Shown here: positions 34,518-47,400 of the stretch, piece after piece
Layout of the letters: each line of letters opens with the position of its first letter
Numbering within the stretch: the stretch's first letter is position 1
Program-made: the position numbers and the translations under genes
The notes under the pieces: model-generated
What the model was told of the DNA's origin: nothing
The model's database searches: none
Seen by the model: the letters and a program-made list of their open reading frames with translations, nothing else
From: Hydractinia symbiolongicarpus
Lineage: Eukaryota > Cnidaria > Hydrozoa > Anthoathecata > Hydractiniidae
Length of the DNA stretch: 64,000 nt
NCBI RefSeq assembly: GCF_029227915.1
Contig: NC_079875.1
Coordinates: 8,985,001-9,049,000 of the forward strand
Direction: 5' to 3'

Positions 34518-35996
34518 TAACTTTTTTCAACCTTTGAGCCTTTTGTTATGTTTCTACCTCGTGTCATAAACCAACTTCTCGAAGCACCACTTCGTTACAA
34601 GCCACTTGTTCAGAAATTGCCGCCAACTTAAACAGTCATGTCAATTTCATAACTCTCCATATTAAATTCTCATTTTTCTTATTAGTTTTTAAAAAAGGTG
34701 TTAGTATAGTCTCCGAGAAGAAGAGTATTCTCTACAGTAAAATAAATTTCGTTTAAAAATAGATATACGACAAAAGTTAGGCCTAGTCTCTCAAAAAATG
34801 AACAATCTCTTCAGTACAATCAATTTCTCTTGAAAAACAAAAGATAATTGGGACCCCATAATTAAGATGAATGCTGAAATTGGAATACGAAAATAGCCAC
34901 AAAATTGTCTCCAGCCCCGTCCCTAGGTCTTTTTCAGTCTATGATATTCACACGGGATGAGGTTGAATAGTCCTTTCAGTTAAGCACAGGAGTCGTGAAA
35001 TATTAGTCGAGAAAATTCACTGGACAGAAAAGGCTTTTCCCTAAGATGTTTTTCTCAGGTAGTACAATATTGCGACGAGAAAGGTGTAAGAAAGCCGTCA
35101 GCGAGGTCGACCAGAAAACTCGTATCAACACATTGAACGGAGAAGCGCAAACTATTTTCTCTAATCTGATTGGTTGTGCAAATTATTTTTTCAAAATGGA
35201 TTTGTTTATAACCACATTTGTTCAAATCCGAAGTAAAAGTTGAAATCGATTTAATTTTTTTTAATGACAGGAAGACAAAAAAATTTGTCTGCTCATTGAA
35301 AGTAGTGCGCTCTCAAACATTTTTTAGTTACTTCATCTCACGTCGCATCCGCGTCCCCCGGTGAATGAGGTTTTTTACTTGAAAAAACATATACTCGTGT
35401 CTCGGGGTACAAGCTGCGTAATAAACAGTGAACTAATTACAAAGTATTTTGTGTTTCTGTCCGTAACATGAGTAGACGTGTGTCTTCATAAACGACAAAA
35501 CGCTTCGCTTCCTTCCTACACACAAGTTCTCTATATAGGCGCAGGTGAGTAACGTTAACATGTGAAAAATACGACTGCGAATTGAAATCTTGTAAATTGG
35601 TTCAATCTGGTCAATTTTCGTCTAAAAAAACATCCCATAGAATATTTAACATTTTAAAGGGGCGAAATAAATAGCCGAAAAAAACAGTTAACGTCTCCTT
35701 GTTCAAATTTGTGTCTCGCCCTCAAAAATCAAGAAAGAGAAACAAGCCCTGGGAACGAGGTTGCATTAAAATTTTATACAAATGCTTGAAAGAAATTTGT
35801 ATATATAAAAAAGAACATTATTAGGCTGTCTAAAATCTACTACAGCTTTTTAGGGCGCTTGAGATGAAGCACTGTATATATTGCATTTTCTACTGCACGT
35901 GCTTGACGTTGAATTACTGTAATGTGTAGTTCGTCCACATCGTTGCTTGTGCGTAGAGATTGGACACTTACAAACACAATGTTCTTAATTTGATAA
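34518..35996. other. Intergenic, no gene recognised
   Basis: AT-rich sequence with small foldback-type remnants. A right-arm GCCCTGGGAACGAGGTTG lies at 35746-35763. A degraded element at 34909-34965 begins with a CCCCGTCCCTAGG left arm and ends GGGATGAGGTTG. ORFs at 35046-35243 and 35840-36106 have no recognisable domain. Confidence 0.4.
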
Positions 35997-36350
35997 AATT
36001 TCGCCTTCTTTTTTGAAAAACCACATAAGAAACTTTTCTTAATAAAATTACGAAAAAAAATAACGACACCAGGCACTTCAACCTCAACATCAGAGTGTAC
36101 GAACAAACGAAAAACAGCGAGACTCGTCTACGCACAAAAACAAATAAATGGAGGGCATGAAAGGCATTACTCTTTGAGAAAGACACTGGAGTGTGATGAC
36201 TGCAGTCAGCTATTTACAAGATCATGCCATCTGACAAGGCACAAGAAAGACGAATGCAACTGGCACAAGACAATCGTTTGTAAAGGAGAAAAAGTGAAGT
36301 GTATGCCAAATAAGTGTGTGCGGACACGGAAGAGAACTTTTTATCCCTAA
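35997..36350 (+). pseudogene. C2H2 zinc-finger-like exon or remnant
   Basis: A 118-codon frame open between stops, without a usable ATG before the domain. It encodes LECDDCSQLFTRSCHLTRHK followed by KDEC: C-x2-C, a central F and L, and H-x3-H spacing of a classical DNA-binding zinc finger. A basic cysteine-containing tail (VCKGEKVKCMPNKCVRTRKR) follows. It could be an exon of an unrecognised gene or a transposon-derived fragment. No matching exons found nearby. Confidence 0.35.
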
Positions 36351-38399
36351 AGAAAGAATGGCAGGTCTTCATTTTTTTTGTTAATACTAAAGTACACTAA
36401 AAAAACATTGAAGCGATCATTTTTATCCTACGTTCATCAATTTTATTGGTCTCAATAGTCTACCCGTCTACCCCTATTCACATTTAGGAAATTTTGCAGC
36501 CGTGTATTCTAACCGCCCTATAATTAATACTTTGAAATTGCTAAGTCCCTCCCACTATTGCAAAAAATAGCGGTATAACAGTTTAAACTAATTCCTGCTC
36601 GAGTTACCTGTGGTTTAAATTATTTACTGGTGTACCGGTTACTTGTATATAACCATGCACTTCGAATAAAACCCACCTGAAACTAATAAAAGAGTTGGGT
36701 ACGAGGTTTATGATATCATTTCTTCTGGTATTGAAATCATTATATACAAGTAGTAATAATCAGAAAACTGTCTCCTTGTCTTAAAAACTGTCCGCTTAGA
36801 ATACTAAGCCTAAAAAGTAATTGTACGTCTGAGATGTCAAATGAAGTTCATATAGTGCAACTCCTGACGCTTTTAAAAAAACTACCACAAGATTCAAGAT
36901 TTTCAATATTTTGTATTAGTCAGCAGTCTCATGTAAAAGATAAACGAAATATAAAATTCAAAGTCGATATATGTAGTAGTCTACAAAATAACTTACTAAA
37001 ATACTCTATCGTCATTTCCATTCTCTATCGCAGAGTATTTCTTCTTTCGCTTTTTCTTGTAAAAACTCTGCGAAGGAGAGTAAATATGGGAAGATACAAA
37101 CATACACTTGAAAAAAGAACATATAAAAATCACCTTTGCATAAGCTATGTACCCACATAATACAGCATAATCATATCATAACAAATGGTGTAATACAGAC
37201 ATCCACAACGGTGGAGATATTCACAGCGTTGGAGATAGAAAGTCTATTAATAAATTCCTAGAGAAAGTTTTTTTCACGAACTGGAGAGATCTAAAACGAT
37301 TACTGTAATTATTCCAGTTACCGCACCCCATTGAAATAGCGCGCATAAAAGCCAGAAAGTATTTTAGCATATTTCCACACTACAAAGGACAATTTTGTTT
37401 ATTAAATAGAAGGGCGTCTTGGTATATAATATATACTACATACAATTTATTGCGACGTAGTACTTTGATTTTTATACTCCTGAACAGGCGAACCTTTTTA
37501 AAAAACCCATAAATGTGTTAGCGTATTGCGCGGTAGACCGAATTACAGTAATTTCAATGCATCTTAGTTTCGTGGTGGTTTCACATAAGTTCACTGGTTT
37601 CCACAAGAGACTAATTAAAATAAACTTATAAACATTTAATACAACCTCGTTACCACGCCCTTTTTGCTAATTTTTAGATTGATGATAAAAAAGAACGCGG
37701 GAAAGAGGTTCGTAATAATAATAATTATTAATATCCATTACTAAATTGTCATCAAAATATTTCGGTTATTTGAAATATCACCTTTACCGAACTAATACAA
37801 AAGCAGTCACAAAATAACCCCCCTGATATAAACATAATTTTTGTTAATTTATATCGCAAATATGATGTATAGCAGGGGGCTGATTGTTTCTGTATCAGTA
37901 TATAAAATCAGTATAAAAGTATATGTGCACGCGCAGAAGCTAGTCTATATTTCAAAAAAATATAGTATGTAGAACTAGTTATTTTGTTTATCCCGAGAAA
38001 ACATTATTATCAATTTGGATTCTCATTAGCAAAAACAATAAAATCCTTTCTTTTTCCTTAACGAATTACTAACATTTCAGGAGAGGTTGTCTAAATTTAT
38101 CTCGGGAAGATTTCGCAAAATAAGATGAAGTTAAAGAAAAATAAAAAAAGAAAGAACTTCTCCCACATGCACGATCTGAATATAAACTACTTTGTTGGAA
38201 AGTATAAAAATAAAAACAGAAGAGTTAAACGCAGATCTGTTTTTAAAATGTCCTCCTGCGCTATGATCACTCTAATGCTCCATTTACCGCTCACAGCTCT
38301 TCGTCCTATTATAGCGGAGAATACCCACATTAAATTGTGGAGGTAATAAAGCAAACTCCACCGCAGGAAATTAAGTATGGCTGACTGTGCGTGAGCGTA
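36351..38399. other. Intergenic stretch with small foldbacks
   Basis: No supportable gene. It contains a CAACCTCG-type element (37642-37710), a CCCCCTGATATA/TATAGCAGGGGG foldback (about 37818-37885), and an inverted repeat CGCAGAGT...ACTCTGCG (about 37030-37071). The lysine-rich ORF 38125-38346 looks compositional. Confidence 0.4.
37642..37710. mobile_element. Diverged CAACCTCG-type foldback MITE
   Basis: Left arm CAACCTCGTTACCACGCCC (37642-37660), right arm GCGGGAAAGAGGTT (37697-37710). Shortest member of the family in the window, with no clear target duplication. Confidence 0.45.
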
Positions 38400-38405
38400 T
38401 TTATT
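38400..38405 (-). terminator. AATAAA polyadenylation signal of the RhoGEF gene
   Basis: AATAAA on the minus strand starts 7 nt after the stop codon at 38413-38415, implying a very short 3' UTR. Confidence 0.5.
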
Positions 38406-38412
38406 TTATGAT

Positions 38413-41400
38413 TTACACAAACATGCCATCTTCAGCGTCTGATCTCGTCGTTGGTTTCCCTCCCAACACGTATATACCAAGAGGTTTCAAGTCTTCGACG
38501 AGTTGTAAATATTTCATATTCTTCTCCTCTAATTGTTGCTTTACTTTATCAGAGGAGCGCTTGAAATCACGCGCTATTTTGGCGAGTTGTTCTTTGTCAT
38601 GGCGAGTTGATCGCTCACTGTCTTTTTGTTGCGTGACTAATTTATCTTGTAGTTCCTTCCGTTCTAATTTCAGTTTCGATATTTCCGCTCGATTCTCTTG
38701 AAGCTCGAGACGCATCCTGTAAAATAGAAACATATTTCACATTTCCTGCTAATACAAAAATTAAGTGTGGTAACAGTCTGAATACCAGATCCATTCTTAC
38801 ACATTGCGGATATGAATGATTCCATGGAAAAATCGTTTCAGAAATTTAATTGAAGAATTGCAGTTATATTTGTTTACATTTAAAGTCGCCATTGTGCTTT
38901 TTTGTTCACAAGAAGCACAATCATTTCGTATCGGAACGAAATCATTCCATTTAGGATAAATTGGATTTCGTGTAAACGGACACTATCCGCTACGAAATTG
39001 TTTTAAAACGACTTCTATTCTCAACGTGAGAACATGGCCTAAAAAGCTCTTCACGTTATAAGTATTTTTCTTCAGCGGAAATCAAACCGGACGTTCGTAA
39101 GAGATGAACGCATACAAGACAATGAAAACCGGGTCTTATATTTAAATCGCTGTTCGCTAGTCAAATCAAGCTTATTTTGCCAACTGTGATTACATGATGA
39201 CGTCATTGTTTAAACAAACGCATTTTACGTGGAAACCAGTTGTCGTTTCGTAATAAATATCATTGTAAGTTGGTTTTTATTGACACTTAAAAAACCTGCA
39301 AAGTCATCATAATTAACTATAAAAGTTGCATTAAAGGTTTATTTACTTAGTACCAAGGTGGTAGAAACCAGGTCTTAAAAATATATTACGATGATAACAA
39401 GAAATAGAGAAAATCACTTTATAACGATTTTAAAAACGAATTTAAGTTACTTAATCTAAAACAAAACACGCCGAGACAACATGCTGAAAAGTTTTTCCAA
39501 GCAAAGATCGAAGAGAGAACGGCTTAAGAAATTAGAACCGGTTAATTTTATTGACTTATTGAGTGCTGTGGATAGTAATAATTTTGACGAAGTTGAACGA
39601 ATGTTGAGTACAGACTTTGATGTGGATCAGAACGTTTTAGGTAAAGACATTATATAACACACTGATATCTTTCAATACGTTTCTCAATACACCATTTTAA
39701 CTAAGTTTATTATTGCCAAAAAGCGTGATATATGAAAGAAAATGTTATTCTAACCTGTTACAATTTTTCATTATTCCTTGAACAAGTCAATCAATATTTG
39801 CGAGATATCTTAAAACTCGATATTTGGTTGCCACTCTTTTCTGAATGAGGAGATTTAAAGACATTTGATGAGGTTTTATCTATTTTTGACAAGACGACGG
39901 TGTTCTCATAAATTTTTTTGAGATTTTTAGCCTTTTGATGACAATTTTTAACGTTTTTTTTTTTTTTTGAGAAATTGAGGGCATTTTTATAAAAAGACTT
40001 GAAAAATTGAAAACATCTTTCGAAATGTTCCGGAGAACATTAGTGGCCGGAGAACATTAAGGAGATTTTAAAGGTAATGTCATGAGCTCAAATTCACGGT
40101 TCTATGCATTTCTTTATTGTTCTATGCATTCCACCACGCAGTCCCGTAAAACTGCAACTGAGAACATTTGATGAAAAAAGGTGAGAAAAACTCTACTTTT
40201 AGAGATTTCAAACATGAGGAAAACTTAATTCTAAGGAGTAGTGGCAAACTTGTATAATCAAATTTGCAAATAATGCGCTATTTCACATAAATAGTCTGAT
40301 AAGCTGTAACAACAATGTTTCTGAGAAATACTTGATTTTCTCTCCTTAAATCTTCCCATCAGCCAACTTTTGTTGATTATTAGTCTAATTACAAAAATTT
40401 GCTTGTGAAGAACATTTAAGAAAACACAAACTATTTTTCACCATAGGGACAACGCTTTTAACACGGGCAGCCACAAATGGGCATTTCGAAATGGTAGAGT
40501 TGCTGTTAAGATACGGTGCTGATGTAAACAAAACTGTTTTTGATGACACGGCACTGCATAAAGCTGTTTACAAAAACCATACAGATGTCGTGAAAGTGTT
40601 GCTTAGCAACAGAGCTGACACGAACGTTCAAAGTAAAAATGGAAATACACCACTACATCTTGCAGTGCAGAAAAATCATACGGACATTGTTGTGAAGTTA
40701 CTGGAAAATAACTGTAAGGTTATTTTGCAGAACAGATATGGCGATACAGCACTGCACATTGCAGCAAGGACTGGACAAGTTAAAACATTCGGTTTAATTG
40801 CAGATAATGGCGCAGATATTTCGATAAAAAATAAACAAGGGAAAACAGCTTTAGACGAAGCTATGGAGACTCGAGGTTTTTCTGGAGAGTTATACGTTAA
40901 GTGGCTATCGTGACAAAGTTAAATTAAGATGTGTTTTACTAGTTAAAAATGTCCGAAATTTTGAATTCCCTTTGGACACTACGCCTTACATAAAAAACTA
41001 CTCAGACCCGTGCAAATTTTTAAGACCAGGATATTTTACAACATATAAGAAAAGTAAAATGTGGAGCAGGTGTATTAACTTATAACAAAATTTGTTCGGG
41101 AAGTTATAAAACGAGCTAAGAACAGACTTTTATTACATATCATTACTTCTGTTTTTATTTTAAAGGGAGTCTTGTGTAATACAAGTCGTCAGTCTATAAG
41201 GAGATCCGCGAGATTTAGGCTGTCGCTACTTGCAGGTACCTTTTTTGGTCACAGCCAAGTCAGTTTTTATGGTTATCCCATCAATAGGAAATTTTAAAAA
41301 TAATTTTTTAATAAATGTATGCACAGCGCATACTTTCGGTAAATGTGTAAACAAGTTACGAGTTTCGTTACATCAAAGCATTTCGCTTACGAAACAACTT

Positions 41401-44400
41401 GGAAACTTGTGGTAAACTGGCATCAGAGAAAAAATAGTAATGTCAAAATTTTTTAAATTACGATCATTTTTTAGACGCCACGCATCATATTTGCGCTACT
41501 TAACAATGCATTACTTGAACAAAACTTATGAAAGGTCGAGGTGGAAGCATTAGAGTATAAATAGATGTCATACTAGCAGTTTCAGTAAGCTAGAAAACTA
41601 TTTCAGGTTAATTTAAGCCAAGCTTATTATCTTAATTTTTTTTTATACAAATTTTATTTGTGCTAGTTGAGAAACTGGCTCATATGAGCTAGAACTCTTA
41701 TCTCTTATATTATTGTAATTTATTATTGTAGCTATTCTACGTAAAAAAAGAAAAGCAAAAGAGTAACATAAAATAAACGCTCGTGTTTTTAGTGACTTTC
41801 TAAAGAAATATGCAACACAGCTAAGTTTTTAGTTACCATTTTGTGTCACAGTTATAACAGCGGTACAGTATTAAAGATCGTGTCGTGATTTGAACAGGAG
41901 GTATACTCTCCGTTTATTTAAGACAATAAGTAAAAGTAAAACGACAACTTACTTCCCAATCTCCACGTCTTGTTTACCAGTCACTTCCTGAAAAAAATTT
42001 CAACTTTTGTTAGTGAACTTCTTATTAAATCAATTCACACCGCCCAGCTGATTATTATCACACATAGTTAGTCTGTTCGGTAAATATATAACTAGTTATA
42101 CGATATCTGGTATCAACAAGAGACCTGTGTATGAATTACAATTTGTAAATTAAAGAGATAAATAAATAGACTACATATAAATTGTATAAATAGAACTTCA
42201 AACCAAAAACTAAAGGTAAAAAAAACACTGCTAAGGGCTTAAAAAGATATTAAGTAAAGTGACACAATAGCGAAGAAAATTTCTAGCTGTTACAATTACA
42301 AATACATAGAAAAAAAACACTGCATGAAATACTTACCACTAGGGCCGATAAATTATCCTTTAAATTTTGGAACAAGCTTATCTAAATACAAGCAAAAAAC
42401 GTAACTATATAAAAGTATGAAGGTAAAGATTATACTTAAAAGGGGGTCAAACAATCCAAAAAAGATGTTTAAATGAAAATCACGTTATCCATTCAGGTAA
42501 GTGTTTACCTGTGATATTGTAGTCCCTATTGTTGATATACTTGTATTGGAAGTAGAAGAAGAAATAGATTGTAAATCTTCCGTTGAGCCGATTGTTTTCG
42601 TCCGCCCAATAACTGTTAAGATAGCATTATTTTTACGCGTTTTGCCTAACAATAAGTCTGTCTCTGAAGATTTACTCGATACTGACATACGATTGGTCGA
42701 AACGGAACGATTTACGCTTCCAGAAGAAACCGAGGGTTTAATCCTTTGGTCATAACCAGTAAATACATCGGATTTTTTTGTGTTATTGATTGATGTGTTG
42801 CTTGCACCAGGTGAAGGAGAGGGGCTAGCTATTGGTAAATCGACTTGTGAGTTGCATAGTGTGGATTCTAGCCGGTTGACTATAATAATAATAAGTAAAA
42901 TATATATGTAAATTATGTATAAATATTGTATAATGCGAATATATATAATAATTCAAGCTAGAATTAGGTAAGCTTTGAAATGAATTTCCTCATATAAGGC
43001 TGCAGGTTTTTATAGCTTTAAATTTAAAGAGATCTAAGGACTTCAGAACTTTGTTTTCACTATAACAGATAGCTTTTTAGGCCGACCAGACAAAATATAT
43101 CAGGTATGGTGAAATGAAAATATTTTGTTTCGTGCTTGTTTACACTATACCACGTGTTGTATCGTGCGGTAGAAAAGAAAAATAAATTAATAAAAAATAT
43201 TTAAGTTTCTGTCACAAAGATTTTTTGGCAAGAAGATTTGGCCCTTTTTTCTTTTTTAGGGGAGAGGGGTTACTTTACCACCCGATCATTATATTTCTAC
43301 TAACTTTTGTTTCACACATAAGCCAGAACTTTTATGACTTTTATTTTTTCCTTATTGAGGATATGTAAAAAGTTTTATTTCAATACTAACACAAAAGTGC
43401 GATAAGCTGGTTAGAAAAATTTTATGGAACTTTGTAGAGAGTTGTGAAATTTTGAGGAGGCGTGTCATTGCTACACATCAGAGACTGCAACACATACCTT
43501 CAGTTAAACATGCTTCCAGCGTGTCCCTTAAAACAGAAAAAAAATAAGAAGAACGTGTTCGAAGTTACTAGTACATTCTCTTGTTTTTTTTTTTAAAAAA
43601 AGAGAGTTTTAAGCGCTAACCTGGCATTGGCTACATCTGTTGGTTTTAATTCACTACATGGTGAGCCCTGGATAAAAACAAAAAAAGTAGGATCACAATA
43701 ATAAAAGTTGCTAATAAAACTGATCAAAAATAGGTTAAAATGTCTAAAAAATTAACTTAAATAAAAACAAACAAAAATACCTTTATAGGGCCAACATCAT
43801 CCATTGATTCTATGATGTCCTATAAAAACATTTAACAAGTATTTAAATCAATATTTTTTATCTGCATATCCAGAGACAAAAAGAGTTGCCAATGCCATTT
43901 ATGTCACTTACTCTCATTTCGTTGACAAGCGAGGTTTTTTCAGATAGCTTGCGGGCTATATTATAATCAGCTGCCTGCAAATTATCTAAATAACACAAGG
44001 GAGAGATATTTAATTACAGGAAAAAGAAATGCATTAGTGCTAAATTTTTAGTTGCAATTTCTTGCACATAGCTGCACATGTCCAACCAAAACTCTTTGGA
44101 TTTTTAATTCTCAAAAGAACTTTTGGATTAAGTAACAAAATTTCTCAACATCCTTGGTGCAGCAGTTTTAATTTTAAGCATTGTAAACAACCAAAAATTA
44201 TATTGCATACATCCTGAAAATACTGACATATGCAAAACAAACCAGTATTTGACTTATGTGAACACATTCATGTGAACAGAAAAAGTCTGAAAATTTCTGG
44301 ATTTTTCTGATTTGAAGTCCAGAAAACATAGAAAAATATAATACCAATTATTTCTTTTAGTTTTGTCATTCTTTCTTCTTCTTCTCTCCTTGCTTCTTCC

Positions 44401-44422
44401 TCTAAGTCAGTTAAGTTATCCT
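38413..44422 (-). CDS. RhoGEF exons 26-33: C-terminal tail and coiled coil
   Basis: Exons 44345-44422, 43912-43985, 43781-43819, 43621-43667, 43498-43526, 42509-42879, 41953-41987 and 38413-38716. Exon 26 begins an acidic helix (LEEEARREEEERMTKLKE). Exon 31 is a 371-nt Ser/Thr-rich disordered segment. The final exon is a long heptad coiled coil (LQENRAEISKLKLERKELQD onward), then a short tail LGIYVLGGKP..RSDAEDGMFV and the stop at 38413. Such C-terminal coiled coils mediate dimerisation or cytoskeletal attachment in relatives. The 3.2-kb last intron (38717-41952) contains an ankyrin gene on the other strand. Confidence 0.88.
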
Positions 44423-47400
44423 CTGAAAAGCAAAACAAAAAACAATCAGCACTTACACTGGTAGAAAAAAAAAACACAAAAAAAGGAACTAAACATATGA
44501 CGGTGAAAATACAATGATTAGAAAGTTAAATTTTTATGTCATCATACCTTCTTCTTCAGGGCAAGCCTTTATAAAACCTTGAAGCTTGGGCATGAATCTA
44601 AAATTGACATAATAAGGACATTTTTGTGTCAAAGATTTTACGTGTAGGTGACACAAATTTTAACACAACAATATTTGAGAGTAACTAATATAAAACTAAT
44701 CAGTCATTTACTAGAAAATGAAATTTGCATGTGTATAAATGGATAATGGTCCGAGCACTGTAGGCCACTTCCCCTTTAATAATGGTCATTTTGTTGCAAC
44801 AACTATTATAGAAATAATAATAATAGTGATAAAAACGATTGATGAAAAAATGGGATTCACAATTTTAATAATTTTTTTATAGAGTGATTTTAAATTGTGA
44901 CCTGTTAATTTGAACCCATATCTCTTTTCATTATTATTTTATAACTATAAATAAGCATAGTCATATATTTTTAGAAAACCTTTCTGAACATGAAACAAAC
45001 GAGAAGATTGTACGGTGCTACCCATGCCTGTTCAAGTTTGACGGAATACGAGAAAAAGCACTCTACACAGTACAAAATCTGAATATGAGAGAGAAGGCAT
45101 AAAACCAACAAGGAAAATTTACAATACTGCCAAATAATAACTTACTCTTTTTTGTCTTTGTAACTATCACAAACAATTTCATAGATCTGTGCCGCATCTT
45201 TACTTGTACTAACTAAGAACAAAGCTTTGTTATCTGTTGCTACTTCCCGTACCATTAAATTCTTTAGTGGCAAAACAGGAGCCTGGAAGGAATGATAAAT
45301 CAATATTTGTAATGGTGTCATAGTTAGGATAGCAATAGTTGGCCAAGTTAGAAGTCAATGAAATGAAATACTTAGCCCTTGTAATTCAGCATTTTAAGTC
45401 GGCAAATATATGTTGTCACACTTTCTGCACTTATTTAGGAAACTGTGGCAGTTTTGTAATTTACGTAGGAAAAAGTTTCTCTCTACTTTCATCAGTAATT
45501 TATGATTTAATATATATCTTATACAAACATATTTATAGCATTACATTGCACAACGCTTTATTCTTATATTTTCTTTTGTCTGTGTGTGTTATGTTTTAGC
45601 TACCCCCTTGAATTAAAATAAAAATTTAATGAAGAAATATATTTATAGTTAATAAAAACTATAAAATAACACCTAAAAATAAATGTTAGCTTTTTTTGTA
45701 GTTGAAGTGCAAAAATTATGCTAATGAATTTTTTAGCTTTTAATGTTAATGCATTTTTGTAGGAGGAAACTGAGCTATACTCAATTCAACTATATGTTTT
45801 AAAAATATGTCGGCAATTACGTCCGCAAATGCAGAGTGCCATCACGAATTACAAAGGCTGTTAAATTTTCAGACATTGTCTGGGAAAATGAGTTAGATGA
45901 AACATTTAGAAGATTATCCATTTTCAAAATTAAGGGTAGTTTCTGTAAGTATCATATCTGCTTAAAAAATAATCTCCTACCTTATTATCTGCAGATAACA
46001 ACTGTAATTTACCACCGTTATCTTGGAAGAATATAATTTTTTCTGCTAAAACAATCATTCTAGTATCTACGGAAAGGAAAATAATATATTTTTAAAAGGA
46101 TAAAGCAAAGAGATAGAAATACAAAGAAAAAAAAAGAAAAAATAGAAATAAAATTTACTGATACCAAAACAATAAACAACACAAAAATGGAGAACCTACA
46201 TACAAATGAAATACTTTTATAAACAAAAAAATATAATAAAAATATGCTCACCATGACTTTTGCTTTTGCCACGCAGTACCGTCTTTTTATCGTATAATAA
46301 TCGACTACGTTTATGAAATAAATAAGTAGTTTTATAAGTCTTTTTTGTGTTATTTGCACCTTTAATTTCTACCACGTGTTTCCGATCTAGATTCTTTTTG
46401 AGTAGTGCAAGTTCCTAAGAAATAACAACCAAATTATTCACAATATGCAAACAGTAGTACAATGTTGGTCCTAATTACCATAATAAATCCATGTATTATG
46501 TTACATGTATAGTTTGAGGGTACATAGCTTTCTTTGTTTTATTTAAATGCAACCCTGGTCATAAAGAAAGACGAAAACATGCTTTACATAATGGCGCCTA
46601 GGGCTATTAAGTACTCTGTTGGAAAGTATTGGTTGTTAACGTACCTTTTGTTGTTCATATATATTCACAGCTTCATCAACAGCTTTTAGTACTTCCTAAA
46701 GACATACAGTAATAATGTGTCGAATCAAGGCAACAAGAGAAGAATAAAGGCCAAGAAACAGAGGTACTTTTTGTTCAGAGCCAGAGAGCAGCATCAGTAT
46801 TTATTTATATAAACAATTATATGTATATTATCAAGTTGTATAATAGAATGTCTCTGAGTCATCATAATGGAAATTACTGGTAGCCTGCTAGCTTTGCTTG
46901 TCCTAATTTAAGTTGTTTTAAGTTTCACTATGAGCTATGAATATAACCCAGAAAGCAACAAAATGTTCCTCTGCAATCTCCAAGATATCTACTGAAAACG
47001 CTTTAAATGTTCACTGTTCTTAACAAAACTCAAATTTGAACGCTTTAACACTAAATGTTGTGAGTTGCAGCTAAAAAATGCTAAAATAAAAATCAATTTT
47101 TGTAGGTATAGCTGATAAATAGTTTATAACATTTTCCAAAACAAACAAACAAAGTTATGTAAAAACAATAACACTATCCTTAAAATGATTTCCCGCAATT
47201 AAATAAATGCTTTAAAAAAACTTGGTAATTGTGAAAAGATAAGATGGGTAACAATGAAAACTGTAAATATTTTATATTTATAAGTTATTTTTGCTTTACC
47301 TTCACTAGTTTGAGAGAGTTTTTTAATTTAGGCCAGTCCTCCTTGGATTCTAAAAAGAAGAAGACAAAACATGAAAAACATCTTTCTGTGAAGTGTTGAA

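Noticed and set aside
38125-38346. Lysine-rich 73-codon plus-strand ORF
   Set aside because: Compositional, no domain, no promoter or splice support.
46060-46359. Hydrophobic 99-codon minus-strand ORF
   Set aside because: It reads through the intron and out of frame across exon 22 of the RhoGEF.
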